In this document: positions 1-7,199 of the stretch, in pieces | Numbering within the stretch: position 1 is the first letter of the stretch | How the letters are laid out: each line of letters starts with the position of its first letter | DNA from: an uncultured beta proteobacterium | GTDB taxonomy: Bacteria > Pseudomonadota > Gammaproteobacteria > Burkholderiales > Burkholderiaceae_C | Direction: 5' to 3' | DNA length: 8,822 bases | Assembly (NCBI GenBank): GCA_903944555.1 | Contig: CAJASG010000384.1 | Span: 1-8,822, forward strand | Made by a program: the position numbers and the translations under genes | The notes under the pieces: model-generated | Told to the model about the DNA's origin: nothing | Databases searched by the model: none | The model's input: only the letters and a program-made list of their open reading frames with translations

Positions 1-123
1 TATCTTGACAGCCAGCACCACCGTGCGCCGAATTGCAAATATGACAGCATTGACAGTGGCAGATGCAAACGCCAGCCGGTAAGACCATATTCAACAGTTA
101 GTACTCGCTTCAACGGTGAATAG
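1..123 (+). other. possible 3' end of an upstream + strand gene
   Basis: This stretch lies before a strong + strand terminator, so some transcript should end here. Two frames are open from the window edge. One stops at 80-82 (26 codons, rich in Ala and Thr); the other stops at 121-123 (about 40 codons, rich in Arg, Ser and Cys). Codon composition does not separate them, and I recognise no family in either. The tail of an upstream CDS is the simplest reading, but it could also be 3' UTR. Two TTGACA hexamers (5-10 and 50-55) have no suitable -10 partner. Confidence 0.3.
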
Positions 124-129
124 CCCTGC

Positions 130-165
130 AGGCCCTGCCTAAATATTAGGCAGGGCCTTGCTTTT
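130..165 (+). terminator. Rho-independent terminator of the upstream unit
   Basis: A perfect 13-bp stem is formed by 130-142 and 146-158 (AGGCCCTGCCTAA and its complement) with a 3-nt ATA loop. The T-rich run TTGCTTTT follows. The T-run is on the + strand side, so it ends transcription that comes from the left. It also separates the ribonuclease unit from upstream readthrough, which implies that the ribonuclease has its own promoter in about 166-224. Confidence 0.85.
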
Positions 166-202
166 GTCTGGCAAATACACGACACTACCCATCTGACGTT
201 TA

Positions 203-216
203 TCGGGTTTACCCGA
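203..216 (+). promoter_or_regulatory. small palindrome in the ribonuclease leader
   Basis: TCGGGT and ACCCGA form a 6-bp inverted repeat around a central TT, 20 bp before the ribonuclease start and just ahead of its ribosome binding site (GAGAGG at 225-230, 6 nt before the GTG). It could be a repressor half-site pair or a small leader hairpin. No convincing promoter hexamers are visible between the terminator and this element; TTGTCT at 164-169 is only a weak -35 candidate. The regulatory role is inference. Confidence 0.3.
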
Positions 217-236
217 GGTGGTTTGAGAGGTTTGCG

Positions 237-626
237 GTGCGCAGAGGTATTTTTAAGTTAGTGCTCACCTACGTATTGCTGTTTGCAGCAATGGCGTGGA
301 ATGGAGTGCAAGCCCGGGAGCTTGCAGGGTCGCAGGGTACTGCACCGGTTGCGCTGCTCGATATTCCTGCTCAAGCCCGCGAGACCTACCAGCTGATTCA
401 CCAAGGCGGTCCTTTTCCTTATGAAAAGGACGGCGTGGTTTTCGGCAACCGGGAACGTCTGTTAACCGGTCAAACGCGCGGCTACTACCGCGAATACACC
501 GTAAAAACACCGGGCACACGCAGTCGTGGTGCCCGACGTATTGTGTGCGGTGGCCCGGCCACGACGCCAGATGCTTGTTATTACACGGCCGACCACTATG
601 CGAGCTTTCGCAAGATCGTGCCGTAA
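237..626 (+). CDS. secreted guanyl-specific ribonuclease (RNase Sa/barnase superfamily)
   Basis: This 129-residue protein is a small exported endoribonuclease of the N1/T1 family (Pfam Ribonuclease), which cuts RNA 3' of guanosine through a cyclic phosphate. Residues 1-26 form a Sec signal peptide (Arg-Arg, hydrophobic core, cleavage after VQA). The mature part follows Streptomyces RNase Sa closely: GPFPY at 58-62, DGVVF at 65-69, NRE at 71-73, YREYTV at 84-89, the Arg-rich strand 95-101, and DHYASF at 119-124. By this alignment the catalytic set is Glu86, Arg97, Arg101 and His120 (RNase Sa Glu54, Arg65, Arg69, His85), so the enzyme should be active. A 3-residue insertion near 104-114 carries two cysteines (Cys104, Cys114). 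These differ from the terminal disulfide of RNase Sa, whose cysteines are absent. The start is GTG, chosen for the GAGAGG site 6 nt upstream and the intact signal peptide. Barstar follows 41 nt downstream as the expected immunity partner. In a Gram-negative cell the Sec signal leads to the periplasm; further release is unknown. Confidence 0.93.
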   Translation: MRRGIFKLVLTYVLLFAAMAWNGVQARELAGSQGTAPVALLDIPAQARETYQLIHQGGPFPYEKDGVVFGNRERLLTGQTRGYYREYTVKTPGTRSRGARRIVCGGPATTPDACYYTADHYASFRKIVP

Positions 627-667
627 GTTAGATTTTTGTTATTTTGGAAAGTGAAGGGGGAACGACT

Positions 668-1108
668 ATGCCACTTCGTCAAGAAGCCGTGCCGCAAGGC
701 GCTATCGCGGAAATACCTTTAAAAGGGATTCGCACCAACATTGTCCAGTCGATCCGTGCATTTCGGGTTCAGGAATTGCAAGACGCGGCCCAGTCTCTGG
801 GGCAGCATTTCCTGTACGCCAATCTGGCCACCGCCCAGACCAAGCAGGACGTGCTCGATTTGATCAGCCAGCAATTCATGCTGGCCGTTCATGTGGGCAA
901 GAACTTTGATGCGCTGTACGACAGCATGACCGATCCGGTGCACAAATCAGGCCCACAGCCAGGCTTTATTGTTGTCCTGGAGCACATCCCGGCCAACGTC
1001 AAGTTCGACAAGGAAGCCCGCGAGCAATTGCTGGATATCTTCCGCGATACCGCAGATTATTGGGGGGATCGAAAGATACCGTTCCGATGTTTCTATTCTT
1101 TTCTGTAG
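668..1108 (+). CDS. barstar-family ribonuclease inhibitor
   Basis: A cytoplasmic inhibitor of 146 residues that should bind and block the ribonuclease encoded just upstream, protecting the producer from any enzyme that is not exported. The barstar core spans roughly 45-146. The signature GKNFDALYD at 77-85 aligns with GENLDALWD of Bacillus barstar, so Asp81 and Asp85 match the ribonuclease-binding Asp35 and Asp39. Tyr29 of barstar is replaced by His75. The C-terminal FRDTADYWGDRKIPFRCFYSF (126-145) is typical of proteobacterial members. About 45 residues precede the core, making it longer than the 90-residue Bacillus protein. There is no signal peptide. I chose ATG 668 over an in-frame TTG at 644 because GAAGGGGG at 653-660 lies 7 nt before the ATG and would fall inside the longer reading. 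It is co-transcribed with the ribonuclease (41-nt gap, no terminator between). Confidence 0.93.
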   Translation: MPLRQEAVPQGAIAEIPLKGIRTNIVQSIRAFRVQELQDAAQSLGQHFLYANLATAQTKQDVLDLISQQFMLAVHVGKNFDALYDSMTDPVHKSGPQPGFIVVLEHIPANVKFDKEAREQLLDIFRDTADYWGDRKIPFRCFYSFL

Positions 1109-1141
1109 CCCGTTCTGCATCCACCAGCCAAGCAGAACGGG
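1109..1141 (+). repeat. perfect 10-bp inverted repeat right after the barstar stop
   Basis: CCCGTTCTGC (1109-1118) and GCAGAACGGG (1132-1141) are perfectly complementary around a 13-nt loop and begin at the base after the barstar stop codon. No T-run follows (the next bases are CGAAAGAGG), so this is not a canonical Rho-independent terminator. It could protect the barstar mRNA from 3' decay, pause transcription, or be the 5' end of a structured RNA that continues to the terminator at 1329-1358. Confidence 0.7.
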
Positions 1142-1308
1142 CGAAAGAGGCAAGCAGCGAAACCATGGCCACCGAGTCGGTAGCCGGAGTTAGCTTGACG
1201 ACCGAATCGGGCGAGAAGATGCCGACGGACAAATTGTTGGATGTGTCGCCTCTTGCGTTGCGCATGAGCAGTCCTTTCAATTCGGGGTATTGGCTGGCAG
1301 CAGCCTGA
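1142..1308 (+). other. unassigned stretch between barstar and the terminator; open frame, sRNA or long 3' UTR
   Basis: No recognised gene lies here. One + strand frame stays open from before the barstar stop to TGA 1306-1308, with a possible ATG at 1165 giving 47 residues, but AAAGAGG at 1144-1150 is 14 nt from that ATG, too far for a good start. A - strand frame is also open across the same bases and partly through the terminator and barstar; I saw no ribosome binding site or known motif for it. Both are probably chance. The stretch is transcribed if barstar mRNA runs to the terminator at 1329-1358. A processed 3' UTR-derived small RNA is the main alternative. Confidence 0.35.
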
Positions 1309-1323
1309 GCAAGTCGATTGCTC
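1307..1323 (+). repeat. small hairpin directly before the terminator
   Basis: GAGCAA (1307-1312) pairs with TTGCTC (1318-1323) around the loop GTCGA. The following terminator hairpin has the same GTCGATT heptamer at 1335-1341 as this one has at 1313-1319, so two adjacent hairpins show nearly the same loop sequence. This tandem arrangement before a U-tract is often seen at the 3' ends of small RNAs. Confidence 0.55.
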
Positions 1324-1328
1324 TCAAG

Positions 1329-1358
1329 AAGCCTGTCGATTTGACAGGCTTTTTTTTT
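1329..1358 (+). terminator. strong Rho-independent terminator of the ribonuclease-barstar unit
   Basis: AAGCCTGTC (1329-1337) and GACAGGCTT (1343-1351) make a 9-bp stem around the loop GATTT, and nine consecutive T residues follow at 1350-1358. This is the clearest terminator in the window. It closes transcription from the ribonuclease and barstar genes and lies upstream of the kinase start at 1404, so the kinase should have its own promoter. Confidence 0.9.
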
Positions 1359-1403
1359 ACCAATCACACCCACTGCCTTTTTAATTTATGTCAGACTATT
1401 CGG

Positions 1404-3125
1404 ATGGGTACCTTGTCTAGGCTTCTTCCCTCCGCGATTCGTCGCTGGATACTGACATCTCTTAGTGATGGAAGTGAGGATAAATTTTCACGGGCTTTTC
1501 ACGCCAGCCCGGACTGGATTGTTATTACCCGGCTGCGCGATGGTTTGATCGTGGAGGCCAACCTGGGTTTCCAGACCATCAGCGGCTACAGCCCCAGCGA
1601 GGTCATCGGGCAGCCGATGTCCACTTTCGATGTATGGGTGCAACCGGAACAACGCAACGCGCTGGTCCAGGAACTACTGGCCACCGGGGCGTTTCGCGAC
1701 ACCTTGGTGCCTCTGCGCCGACGTGATGGGTCCATTAGAGACTGCTTGGTCAACGCCACCCTCATTGCGCTTGAGGATGACAAACCTTCCCACGCCGTCT
1801 GGATTGCGCGCGACGTAACAGAAGCACGCAAAGCCGCAGAGGCTTTGCGCGAGAGCGAAGCCCGTTTTTCTCGCCTGTTCGAACAATCACCTTTGCCCAT
1901 GTGTTTTGCCAGTGATCAAAACGCCTTCGCAACAACCCATTGGAATAGGGCGTGGTTTGATGTTTTTGGTTTTGCACCTGACACCGATCAGGGAAAGACG
2001 GGCTTGGCGTTGAATATCTGGGTGAATCCCACAGACCGTGAACACCTTCTGGGCATGATGGCGCGCGGCGAAACCAGCAGCGACGTGTTGGTGCAGATGC
2101 GCCGGGCCAACGGCGAGCTCCGATGGATGCAAGCCGCCACTCGGGTGATTACCGAGGCGGCTCGCACCCTTTATGTGTCCACCTATGTCGATGTAACAGA
2201 TCAGATACGCTCACAGCAGGAAGTATTGGAACTCAACAGTGAACTGGAGTTGCGCGTGGCCGATCGTACGTGCGAGCTTCAAGCCGCCAATGGTGAACTG
2301 CTACGGACGCTGGAAACATTGCGCTTGGCCAAAGACCAACTAGTGCAATCCGAAAAGCTGGCGGCTTTGGGGGCATTGGTGGCGGGTGTTGCCCACGAAC
2401 TCAATACGCCGATTGGCAACGGACTGACGATGGCCACCACGCTGGAACACAAAGTTAAAGAATTTGACCAACTGTTAGCCCAGGGGTTGAAACGCTCCGA
2501 TCTGCATCATTTTTTGGGCGACCTTCGTCTTGCCACCGATATATTGGTGCGTAATTTGGTCCGTGCTGGTGATCTGGTTTCAAGCTTCAAGCAGGTCGCA
2601 GTCGACCAGACAAGTACGCATCGAAGGCGGTTTTTACTGGCATCTTTCACTTCCGAACTTTTGATCACGCTCGGACCAACGATTCGCAAGTCTCATTGCA
2701 CCGTCACTGCAGACTTTGCAGATGAACTGTGGATGGACAGCTACCCGGGGCCCATCGGACAGGTGCTGACCAACCTGATCAACAACGCCATCGTGCACGG
2801 ATTCGACATGGGGGCATCGGGGCTGATCACCGTGCGGGCACAAGCCCAAGGGCCAGACAGATTATTGGTTGAGGTGCATGACAATGGTCTCGGCATTCAT
2901 CCCGATAACATTCACAGGGTGTTTGAACCGTTTTTCACGACCCGGTTAGGGCAGGGCGGTTCGGGGCTCGGCCTGCATATCGTGCATAACTTGGTCACCG
3001 GCGTGCTGGGGGGATCGATTGACGTGCACAGCCACCCCGAGCGGGGCACCACATTCTCCCTGCTGCTCCCGACCGTCGCACCCGCGCAGACGGATGCCGC
3101 CAAGCTGACAAGCGCCCAGAACTAG
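1404..3125 (+). CDS. soluble PAS-PAS sensor histidine kinase (no receiver domain)
   Basis: A 573-residue cytoplasmic kinase that should autophosphorylate and pass phosphate to a response regulator not found in this window. Domains: PAS 1 at about 28-140 (ending VWIARDVTEA), PAS 2 at about 152-268 (ending VSTYVDVTDQ), a coiled-coil linker at about 268-325, a dimerisation/phosphoacceptor domain with His331 in HELNTP, and an ATPase domain at about 445-556. The N box includes Asn457 and Asn461, G1 is Asp493-Gly497, the F box is FEPFFTT at 507-513, and G2 is GSGLGL at 519-524. All ATP-binding boxes are intact. No membrane segment or signal peptide is visible, so the signal is probably intracellular (redox, small molecule, or protein contact through PAS). 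A longer in-frame start would run through the terminator at 1329-1358, so I take ATG 1404. It lacks a good Shine-Dalgarno site, which leaves the start somewhat open. No cofactor-binding residues can be assigned to either PAS domain. Confidence 0.9.
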   Translation: MGTLSRLLPSAIRRWILTSLSDGSEDKFSRAFHASPDWIVITRLRDGLIVEANLGFQTISGYSPSEVIGQPMSTFDVWVQPEQRNALVQELLATGAFRDTLVPLRRRDGSIRDCLVNATLIALEDDKPSHAVWIARDVTEARKAAEALRESEARFSRLFEQSPLPMCFASDQNAFATTHWNRAWFDVFGFAPDTDQGKTGLALNIWVNPTDREHLLGMMARGETSSDVLVQMRRANGELRWMQAATRVITEAARTLYVSTYVDVTDQIRSQQEVLELNSELELRVADRTCELQAANGELLRTLETLRLAKDQLVQSEKLAALGALVAGVAHELNTPIGNGLTMATTLEHKVKEFDQLLAQGLKRSDLHHFLGDLRLATDILVRNLVRAGDLVSSFKQVAVDQTSTHRRRFLLASFTSELLITLGPTIRKSHCTVTADFADELWMDSYPGPIGQVLTNLINNAIVHGFDMGASGLITVRAQAQGPDRLLVEVHDNGLGIHPDNIHRVFEPFFTTRLGQGGSGLGLHIVHNLVTGVLGGSIDVHSHPERGTTFSLLLPTVAPAQTDAAKLTSAQN

Positions 3126-3132
3126 ACAGGTT

Positions 3133-6100
3133 TCAAAGTTCGGGGACCGAACCCGCAGGGTCCGTGCACCGCTGTATCACGGACTGGAAGGCAACCGCAC
3201 TAAACGGCTTGGCCAAATGCGCGTCCATGCCCGCATCCATGCAGGCCTGACGGTCTGACTCCATGGCATTGGCCGTCATGGCCACGATGGGGCAATGCTG
3301 CCCCGGCGGCTCGCTGGCACGGATCAGTCGGGTCGCCTCCAATCCACCCATCACTGGCATTTGCATGTCCATCAATACAAGGTCCCATGCGCCCCCCGGA
3401 AACAGATCCACCGCCTCCTGCCCATTTTTGGCGAGAACAACCCGGTGGCCCCATTTCTTGAGCAATGTAGTGGCCAGCATCTGATTGATCGGATGGTCTT
3501 CAACCAGCAACACCCGCAACGATCGCTCCTCCTCGACTGGAAATATTGCCGCGGTACCGCCTTGCAGTAGAGCCGGTACGACAGTCGGATCGGCATTGAG
3601 GCTCGGTACCGCCTGTACATGCACTGTGAAATGGAACGTGCTGCCGCGCCCGGGCTCGCTTTCCAACCAGATTCGCCCCCCCATCAGCTCAACCAGGCGG
3701 GCGCAAATGGTCAGGCCCAGGCCCGTTCCACCAAATTCTCGGGTGGTCGAGGTGTCCGCCTGACTGAACGCCTCAAACACACCCTTTTGCTTATCCGGGG
3801 GGATACCAATGCCGGTGTCCTGAATGGACAACCGAACCTCATATCCTGCAACATTCAGGGGGACGCACTCCACCGCCACAGTGACACTACCCAAGGCCGT
3901 AAATTTGACAGCGTTGTCGCACAGGTTGGTAAGCACCTGGCGAATGCGCCCCGCGTCACCAATGACTTGTTTCGGCAAATCGGGCGCCAAGCGACATACC
4001 AGTGCAAGGCCCTTTTTTTCAGTCCGCGCACTGATGCTTTTCAGGGTTTCTTCAATCGTACTGGCGAGTGAAAACTCCACCGCTTCGATATTGAGCTTAC
4101 CAGCCTCAATTTTGGAAAAATCCAGAATGTCATTAAGGATCACCATCAAGGATTGGGCTGAGCTTCTGACGGTGGAAAGGTACTCGCGCTGGGTTGCGCT
4201 CAGCTCGGTGTCCAGTGCCAAGTCCGTCATGCCAATCACCCCATTCATGGGGGTTCGGATTTCGTGGCTCATATTGGCAAGAAAATCGCTTTTCGCCTGA
4301 TTGGCTGCTTCGGCCACACGCTTGGCATCACGCAGTGCATGCTCCAAAAGATTCTTGTCCGTCACGTCCAGAATCGTGCCAACCAAGCCAGTCACAACGC
4401 CCTCGGCATCGGTCAGTGGCGCTTTCCAATACAGTCCATCACGCACAGCGCCCGTTTTCCGGTTGGTAAAGTTGGCCTCGTAGGTTTGCACGGTGCCTGA
4501 GGCAAACAACTCCAAATCCTTGGTATGCATCATGGCCGCAGGCGCCCCCGGCACCAGGTCGAACACAGTCTTGCCAATCCATTCGGTGCGGGCAATGCCA
4601 AACAATTCTTCAAAAGCCTTGTTAAACCGAAGGTAGCGTCCGCTCGTATCTTTGAGATAGATGGCTGTCGGCGTGGCCTCCAACAGAACCTCGACAAAGC
4701 CCAGTTGCTCGGCCAGTTGCGCTTCAAAATTCTTGCGTGCCGTGATGTCGGTACGAATGGCAATGTACTGCTCCGGCAGCCCATCTGCACCCATCAGTGG
4801 CACGATGGTGGCAGCTACCCAATAATGCCCCCCTTGCTTATTGCGATTGCATATCTCACCATTCCACACGTCCCCCTGAGAAATGGTTTGCCACATTTGG
4901 GAATACACCTGCGCACCGTGATAGCCCGAGTTGACGACCCGGTGGTTAATGCCAATCAGTTCCGCGCGGGTGTAGCCACTGATCTCACAGAACCGGTCAT
5001 TGGCGTACGTGATCGTTCCCTGCAAATCGGTGATGCTGACAATTGCGTGCTGGTCCAACGCAAATTTCTGATTGTCCAAGGCACGCCGCCCCAGTTCACG
5101 CTCGTTCATGAGCGCGACCACGCGCTCGGTTAGCGCATCCAAATCGTCCACAGCCAACGGGGCTACATTGCCTGGGGTCTGATAGGCATCCAAAACCCGG
5201 CGTAGCGATTCCAGCGCACGTTGGCGCATCTGCAATTCACTGCGCAACTGCAAGTCCAGCGCGTGCTGTTGGGTCACGTTCCGCAACGCCAGAACATGCC
5301 CCACCACTGCGTCATCCGTTGAACGAATCGTGGACATGGTGGCGTCCAGAATGGTTTTACTACCACCCGCCCCGACAAGTTCCATTCGGCGAACCCGCCA
5401 ATCTTCTGGGCCATGGTCGATGCCAAATGCAGCCGGCAAAATGGTACTAATATCTCTGCCGAGCATGTCCCGGCTGCTGGCGCCAAATATGTGTTCCGTG
5501 GCGGGGTTGACATAGATCACCCGATTGCCTGCGTCAGTTGTCATCACGCCATCGGTGATGGCATTGAGGGTGACAGTTGCTTCTTCCCGTTGCGCCGACA
5601 ACCTGCTGGCGGCATGACTGAGAATCTCGAAAGTATGGCGAATTTCTTCAGGTGCATCGCTATCCAGCATCGCATTCACGTCGACCGCACCCGACAGGAT
5701 GTCCGCCTCATGCGCGCGTATCCGGTCAAAATTACCCAACCAGCGTTTCAACGGAATCCGGATCAAGACCACGCCTCCGGCCAGCGCACTCACCGCCAGT
5801 GCCAATGCATACAAGGCAAGCGCCCACAACTCGCTAGCGACTTGCTCATCGGCAAAGCTGAGCCGCATCACACCGTAATCTTTGCCGCCGACCGTAATAT
5901 TGTGGTTCACATCGTTCAAACGGTCCTGCACCATTGCACGCAGCCACTTTGGCGGCGTAAGTGTCGTTTGGTACCTATTTTCAGACTTGATGATGCCGCC
6001 ATCGGCGTCGATAAATTGAGCCTTGGCAAAATGCGAGCGGGCAATGGCGCGCTCCAGTGTTTTGCCAATCGTGTCGTAATCTCCAATGATGGCGCTATCG

Positions 6101-6288
6101 GCCACGCTCTGGGCAGCGATGTTCATCATCATCTCGGCCGCCAGCACCTCGTCCTCAATGTACTGGGTGAACTGGTAACGGTAGAACAAGCCCAAGCCAG
6201 TGCCCACAAACAGGAGCAGCGTCGCAAAGTACAGTGAAAGGACCCGCCCCACCAAAGTGCTGGGCAAAAGGCGCTGCAGCAAGCTCAT
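3133..6288 (-). CDS. membrane-bound hybrid sensor histidine kinase with periplasmic sensor, three PAS domains and receiver
   Basis: A 1051-residue inner-membrane hybrid kinase of BarA/TorS-like layout. Segments: TM1 at about 14-36, a periplasmic loop of about 115 residues (38-153), TM2 at about 154-177, a HAMP-like or helical linker to about 236, PAS 1 at about 238-340, a coiled linker, PAS 2 at about 405-518 (ending IRTDITARK), PAS 3 at about 530-645, HisKA with His675 in SHEIRTP, and an ATPase domain at about 775-892 (Asn788 and Asn792, Asp824-Gly828, GGTGLGL at 853-859). The receiver is at about 924-1040 with Glu930/Asp931, phospho-Asp974, Thr1005 and Lys1027. All key residues are present. 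No Hpt domain follows, so phosphorelay would need a separate Hpt protein. The gene starts 12 nt after the stop of a periplasmic binding protein gene and has no clear Shine-Dalgarno site, which suggests translational coupling. The binding protein is a likely partner for the periplasmic loop (inference). PAS 2 carries the [10 protein letters not shown] type of segment seen in many chemotaxis and hybrid-kinase PAS domains. Confidence 0.94.
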   Translation of the reverse strand: MSLLQRLLPSTLVGRVLSLYFATLLLFVGTGLGLFYRYQFTQYIEDEVLAAEMMMNIAAQSVADSAIIGDYDTIGKTLERAIARSHFAKAQFIDADGGIIKSENRYQTTLTPPKWLRAMVQDRLNDVNHNITVGGKDYGVMRLSFADEQVASELWALALYALALAVSALAGGVVLIRIPLKRWLGNFDRIRAHEADILSGAVDVNAMLDSDAPEEIRHTFEILSHAASRLSAQREEATVTLNAITDGVMTTDAGNRVIYVNPATEHIFGASSRDMLGRDISTILPAAFGIDHGPEDWRVRRMELVGAGGSKTILDATMSTIRSTDDAVVGHVLALRNVTQQHALDLQLRSELQMRQRALESLRRVLDAYQTPGNVAPLAVDDLDALTERVVALMNERELGRRALDNQKFALDQHAIVSITDLQGTITYANDRFCEISGYTRAELIGINHRVVNSGYHGAQVYSQMWQTISQGDVWNGEICNRNKQGGHYWVAATIVPLMGADGLPEQYIAIRTDITARKNFEAQLAEQLGFVEVLLEATPTAIYLKDTSGRYLRFNKAFEELFGIARTEWIGKTVFDLVPGAPAAMMHTKDLELFASGTVQTYEANFTNRKTGAVRDGLYWKAPLTDAEGVVTGLVGTILDVTDKNLLEHALRDAKRVAEAANQAKSDFLANMSHEIRTPMNGVIGMTDLALDTELSATQREYLSTVRSSAQSLMVILNDILDFSKIEAGKLNIEAVEFSLASTIEETLKSISARTEKKGLALVCRLAPDLPKQVIGDAGRIRQVLTNLCDNAVKFTALGSVTVAVECVPLNVAGYEVRLSIQDTGIGIPPDKQKGVFEAFSQADTSTTREFGGTGLGLTICARLVELMGGRIWLESEPGRGSTFHFTVHVQAVPSLNADPTVVPALLQGGTAAIFPVEEERSLRVLLVEDHPINQMLATTLLKKWGHRVVLAKNGQEAVDLFPGGAWDLVLMDMQMPVMGGLEATRLIRASEPPGQHCPIVAMTANAMESDRQACMDAGMDAHLAKPFSAVAFQSVIQRCTDPAGSVPEL
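3138..3152 (-). repeat. small hairpin at the end of the hybrid kinase gene
   Basis: GTTCGG and CCGAAC form a 6-bp stem with a 3-nt loop inside the last codons of the kinase. On the - strand it is followed by TTTGAAACC, not a real T-run, so it is at best a weak terminator. No better terminator is seen between the two convergent kinase genes. Confidence 0.3.
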
Positions 6289-6300
6289 GGATGCGCGCGG

Positions 6301-7158
6301 CTAGTGCAGTGAAACGGGCGCCGATTGGTAAAAGCGCCGATAAGCCGCATAGTCAGCCCCCGTAGCTGCGATGAAATAGGCATCGGTCGGCAATCCGATT
6401 TCCTTGGACACTTGGTGCAATATCTCACGTCCTTTGGGATCTTTCGACATCTCGACAAACGCGGCTGCTACGGCTTTGACGTCTTTTTCAGGTACCTTAT
6501 TGGAGGCCATCAATGCCAAATCCAAAAAAGACTCGGAGCGCCACAGCACCCGGACTTTTCGGTTCTCACGGCGTTCATAGCTATCCACCAGTTGTGAATT
6601 TCCGCCTGATGCAGGTACTTTTCCACTGAACAATTGCACCAAGGCGGCAGTCTGATTTCCTGCAAAAACAGGCTTGATGTCAATCCCCTGCGACAACAGG
6701 TACGCGTACGGAACCTTGTACACAATAAAAGCTTCCTGCCCGGGGAAGGCAACCTCCCGACCTTTGAGCTGCGACACGTCGGTGATGGGCGAGTCGGCTG
6801 GCACCACAATTTGACCATGTACTGCGGGGGTTTGGCGACGCCCAAAGACTTTCCAACCCAACTTCTCCCGCTCCGGGCTGAACAAGTGGTTGCTAAACAC
6901 AAACTCCACCTCTTTGGCCAGCACATAGCTGGTCGTGTCGGCAGAGGTTCTGCCAATCTTCAAATTGAGTTTGACGCCACTCTTCTCATGCACATAAGCA
7001 ATGATCGGATTCCAGTAGGCAGCCGTCAAATTGATGTCATGCTGATTGACAGGGGAAAAGTTGTATGTGGGCGACTCCGCCAGTACTAAAGTCGGGACAA
7101 TAACCAAGGACAGCGCGGTGCCGACGGTCTGCAGGATGCGAAAAATGTGGCTTTTCAT
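6301..7158 (-). CDS. PhnD-like periplasmic binding protein, probably a sensor partner
   Basis: A 285-residue exported solute-binding protein of the PhnD/phosphate-phosphonate type (Pfam PF12974 family, by overall pattern). Residues 1-27 are a Sec signal peptide with cleavage after VLA. The mature protein shows the usual class features: an opening beta strand (YNFSPVNQ), a long helix with YWNPIIAYVHEKSGVKLNL at 48-66, SxDTTSYVLAKEVEFVF at 72-88, the hinge region DVSQLKGREVAFPG at about 127-140, and a C-terminal helix with DPKGREILH. The ligand cannot be read from sequence; phosphonate binding should not be assumed, since this family is broad. No permease or ATPase gene is adjacent; instead the hybrid kinase follows after 12 nt. 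The best inference is a ligand-bound co-receptor for the kinase, as TorT is for TorS or LuxP for LuxQ. A good ribosome binding site (GAGGA at 7168-7172, minus strand) supports ATG 7158. Confidence 0.88.
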   Translation of the reverse strand: MKSHIFRILQTVGTALSLVIVPTLVLAESPTYNFSPVNQHDINLTAAYWNPIIAYVHEKSGVKLNLKIGRTSADTTSYVLAKEVEFVFSNHLFSPEREKLGWKVFGRRQTPAVHGQIVVPADSPITDVSQLKGREVAFPGQEAFIVYKVPYAYLLSQGIDIKPVFAGNQTAALVQLFSGKVPASGGNSQLVDSYERRENRKVRVLWRSESFLDLALMASNKVPEKDVKAVAAAFVEMSKDPKGREILHQVSKEIGLPTDAYFIAATGADYAAYRRFYQSAPVSLH

Positions 7159-7183
7159 GGTCTATTTTCCTCACTAACACTCC

Positions 7184-7189
7184 ATCATA
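7184..7189 (-). promoter_or_regulatory. possible -10 element for the binding protein-kinase unit
   Basis: The minus strand reads TATGAT, one base from the sigma-70 -10 consensus, in the 41-nt gap after rsmA and about 25 nt before the binding protein start. No acceptable -35 hexamer is seen at 16-19 nt spacing, so it may be weak, activator-dependent or false. Readthrough from rsmA is the alternative source of transcription. Confidence 0.22.
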
Positions 7190-7199
7190 AGGCAGCGCG

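Noticed and set aside
5..55. Two TTGACA hexamers near the window start
   Set aside because: Neither has a -10 partner, and they lie before a strong terminator, so they are unlikely to drive the ribonuclease unit.
644..667. Longer barstar starting at TTG 644
   Set aside because: The Shine-Dalgarno GAAGGGGG would be inside the coding region; ATG 668 is correctly spaced from it.
1341..1369. TTGACA as a -35 box for the soluble kinase
   Set aside because: It is part of the terminator stem, and no -10 like hexamer occurs at 16-18 nt spacing.
999..1373. Open frame of 124 codons on the - strand
   Set aside because: It overlaps the end of barstar and the terminator, has no visible ribosome binding site and matches no family I recognise.
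5413..6237. Open frame of 274 codons on the + strand
   Set aside because: Antisense to the N-terminal half of the hybrid kinase, rich in His, Arg and Gln as expected for a shadow frame.
1404..6288. Shared RLLPS near the N-termini of both kinases as a sign of gene duplication
   Set aside because: Five residues in Leu-rich N-terminal helices is too little, and the rest of the sensor parts differ.
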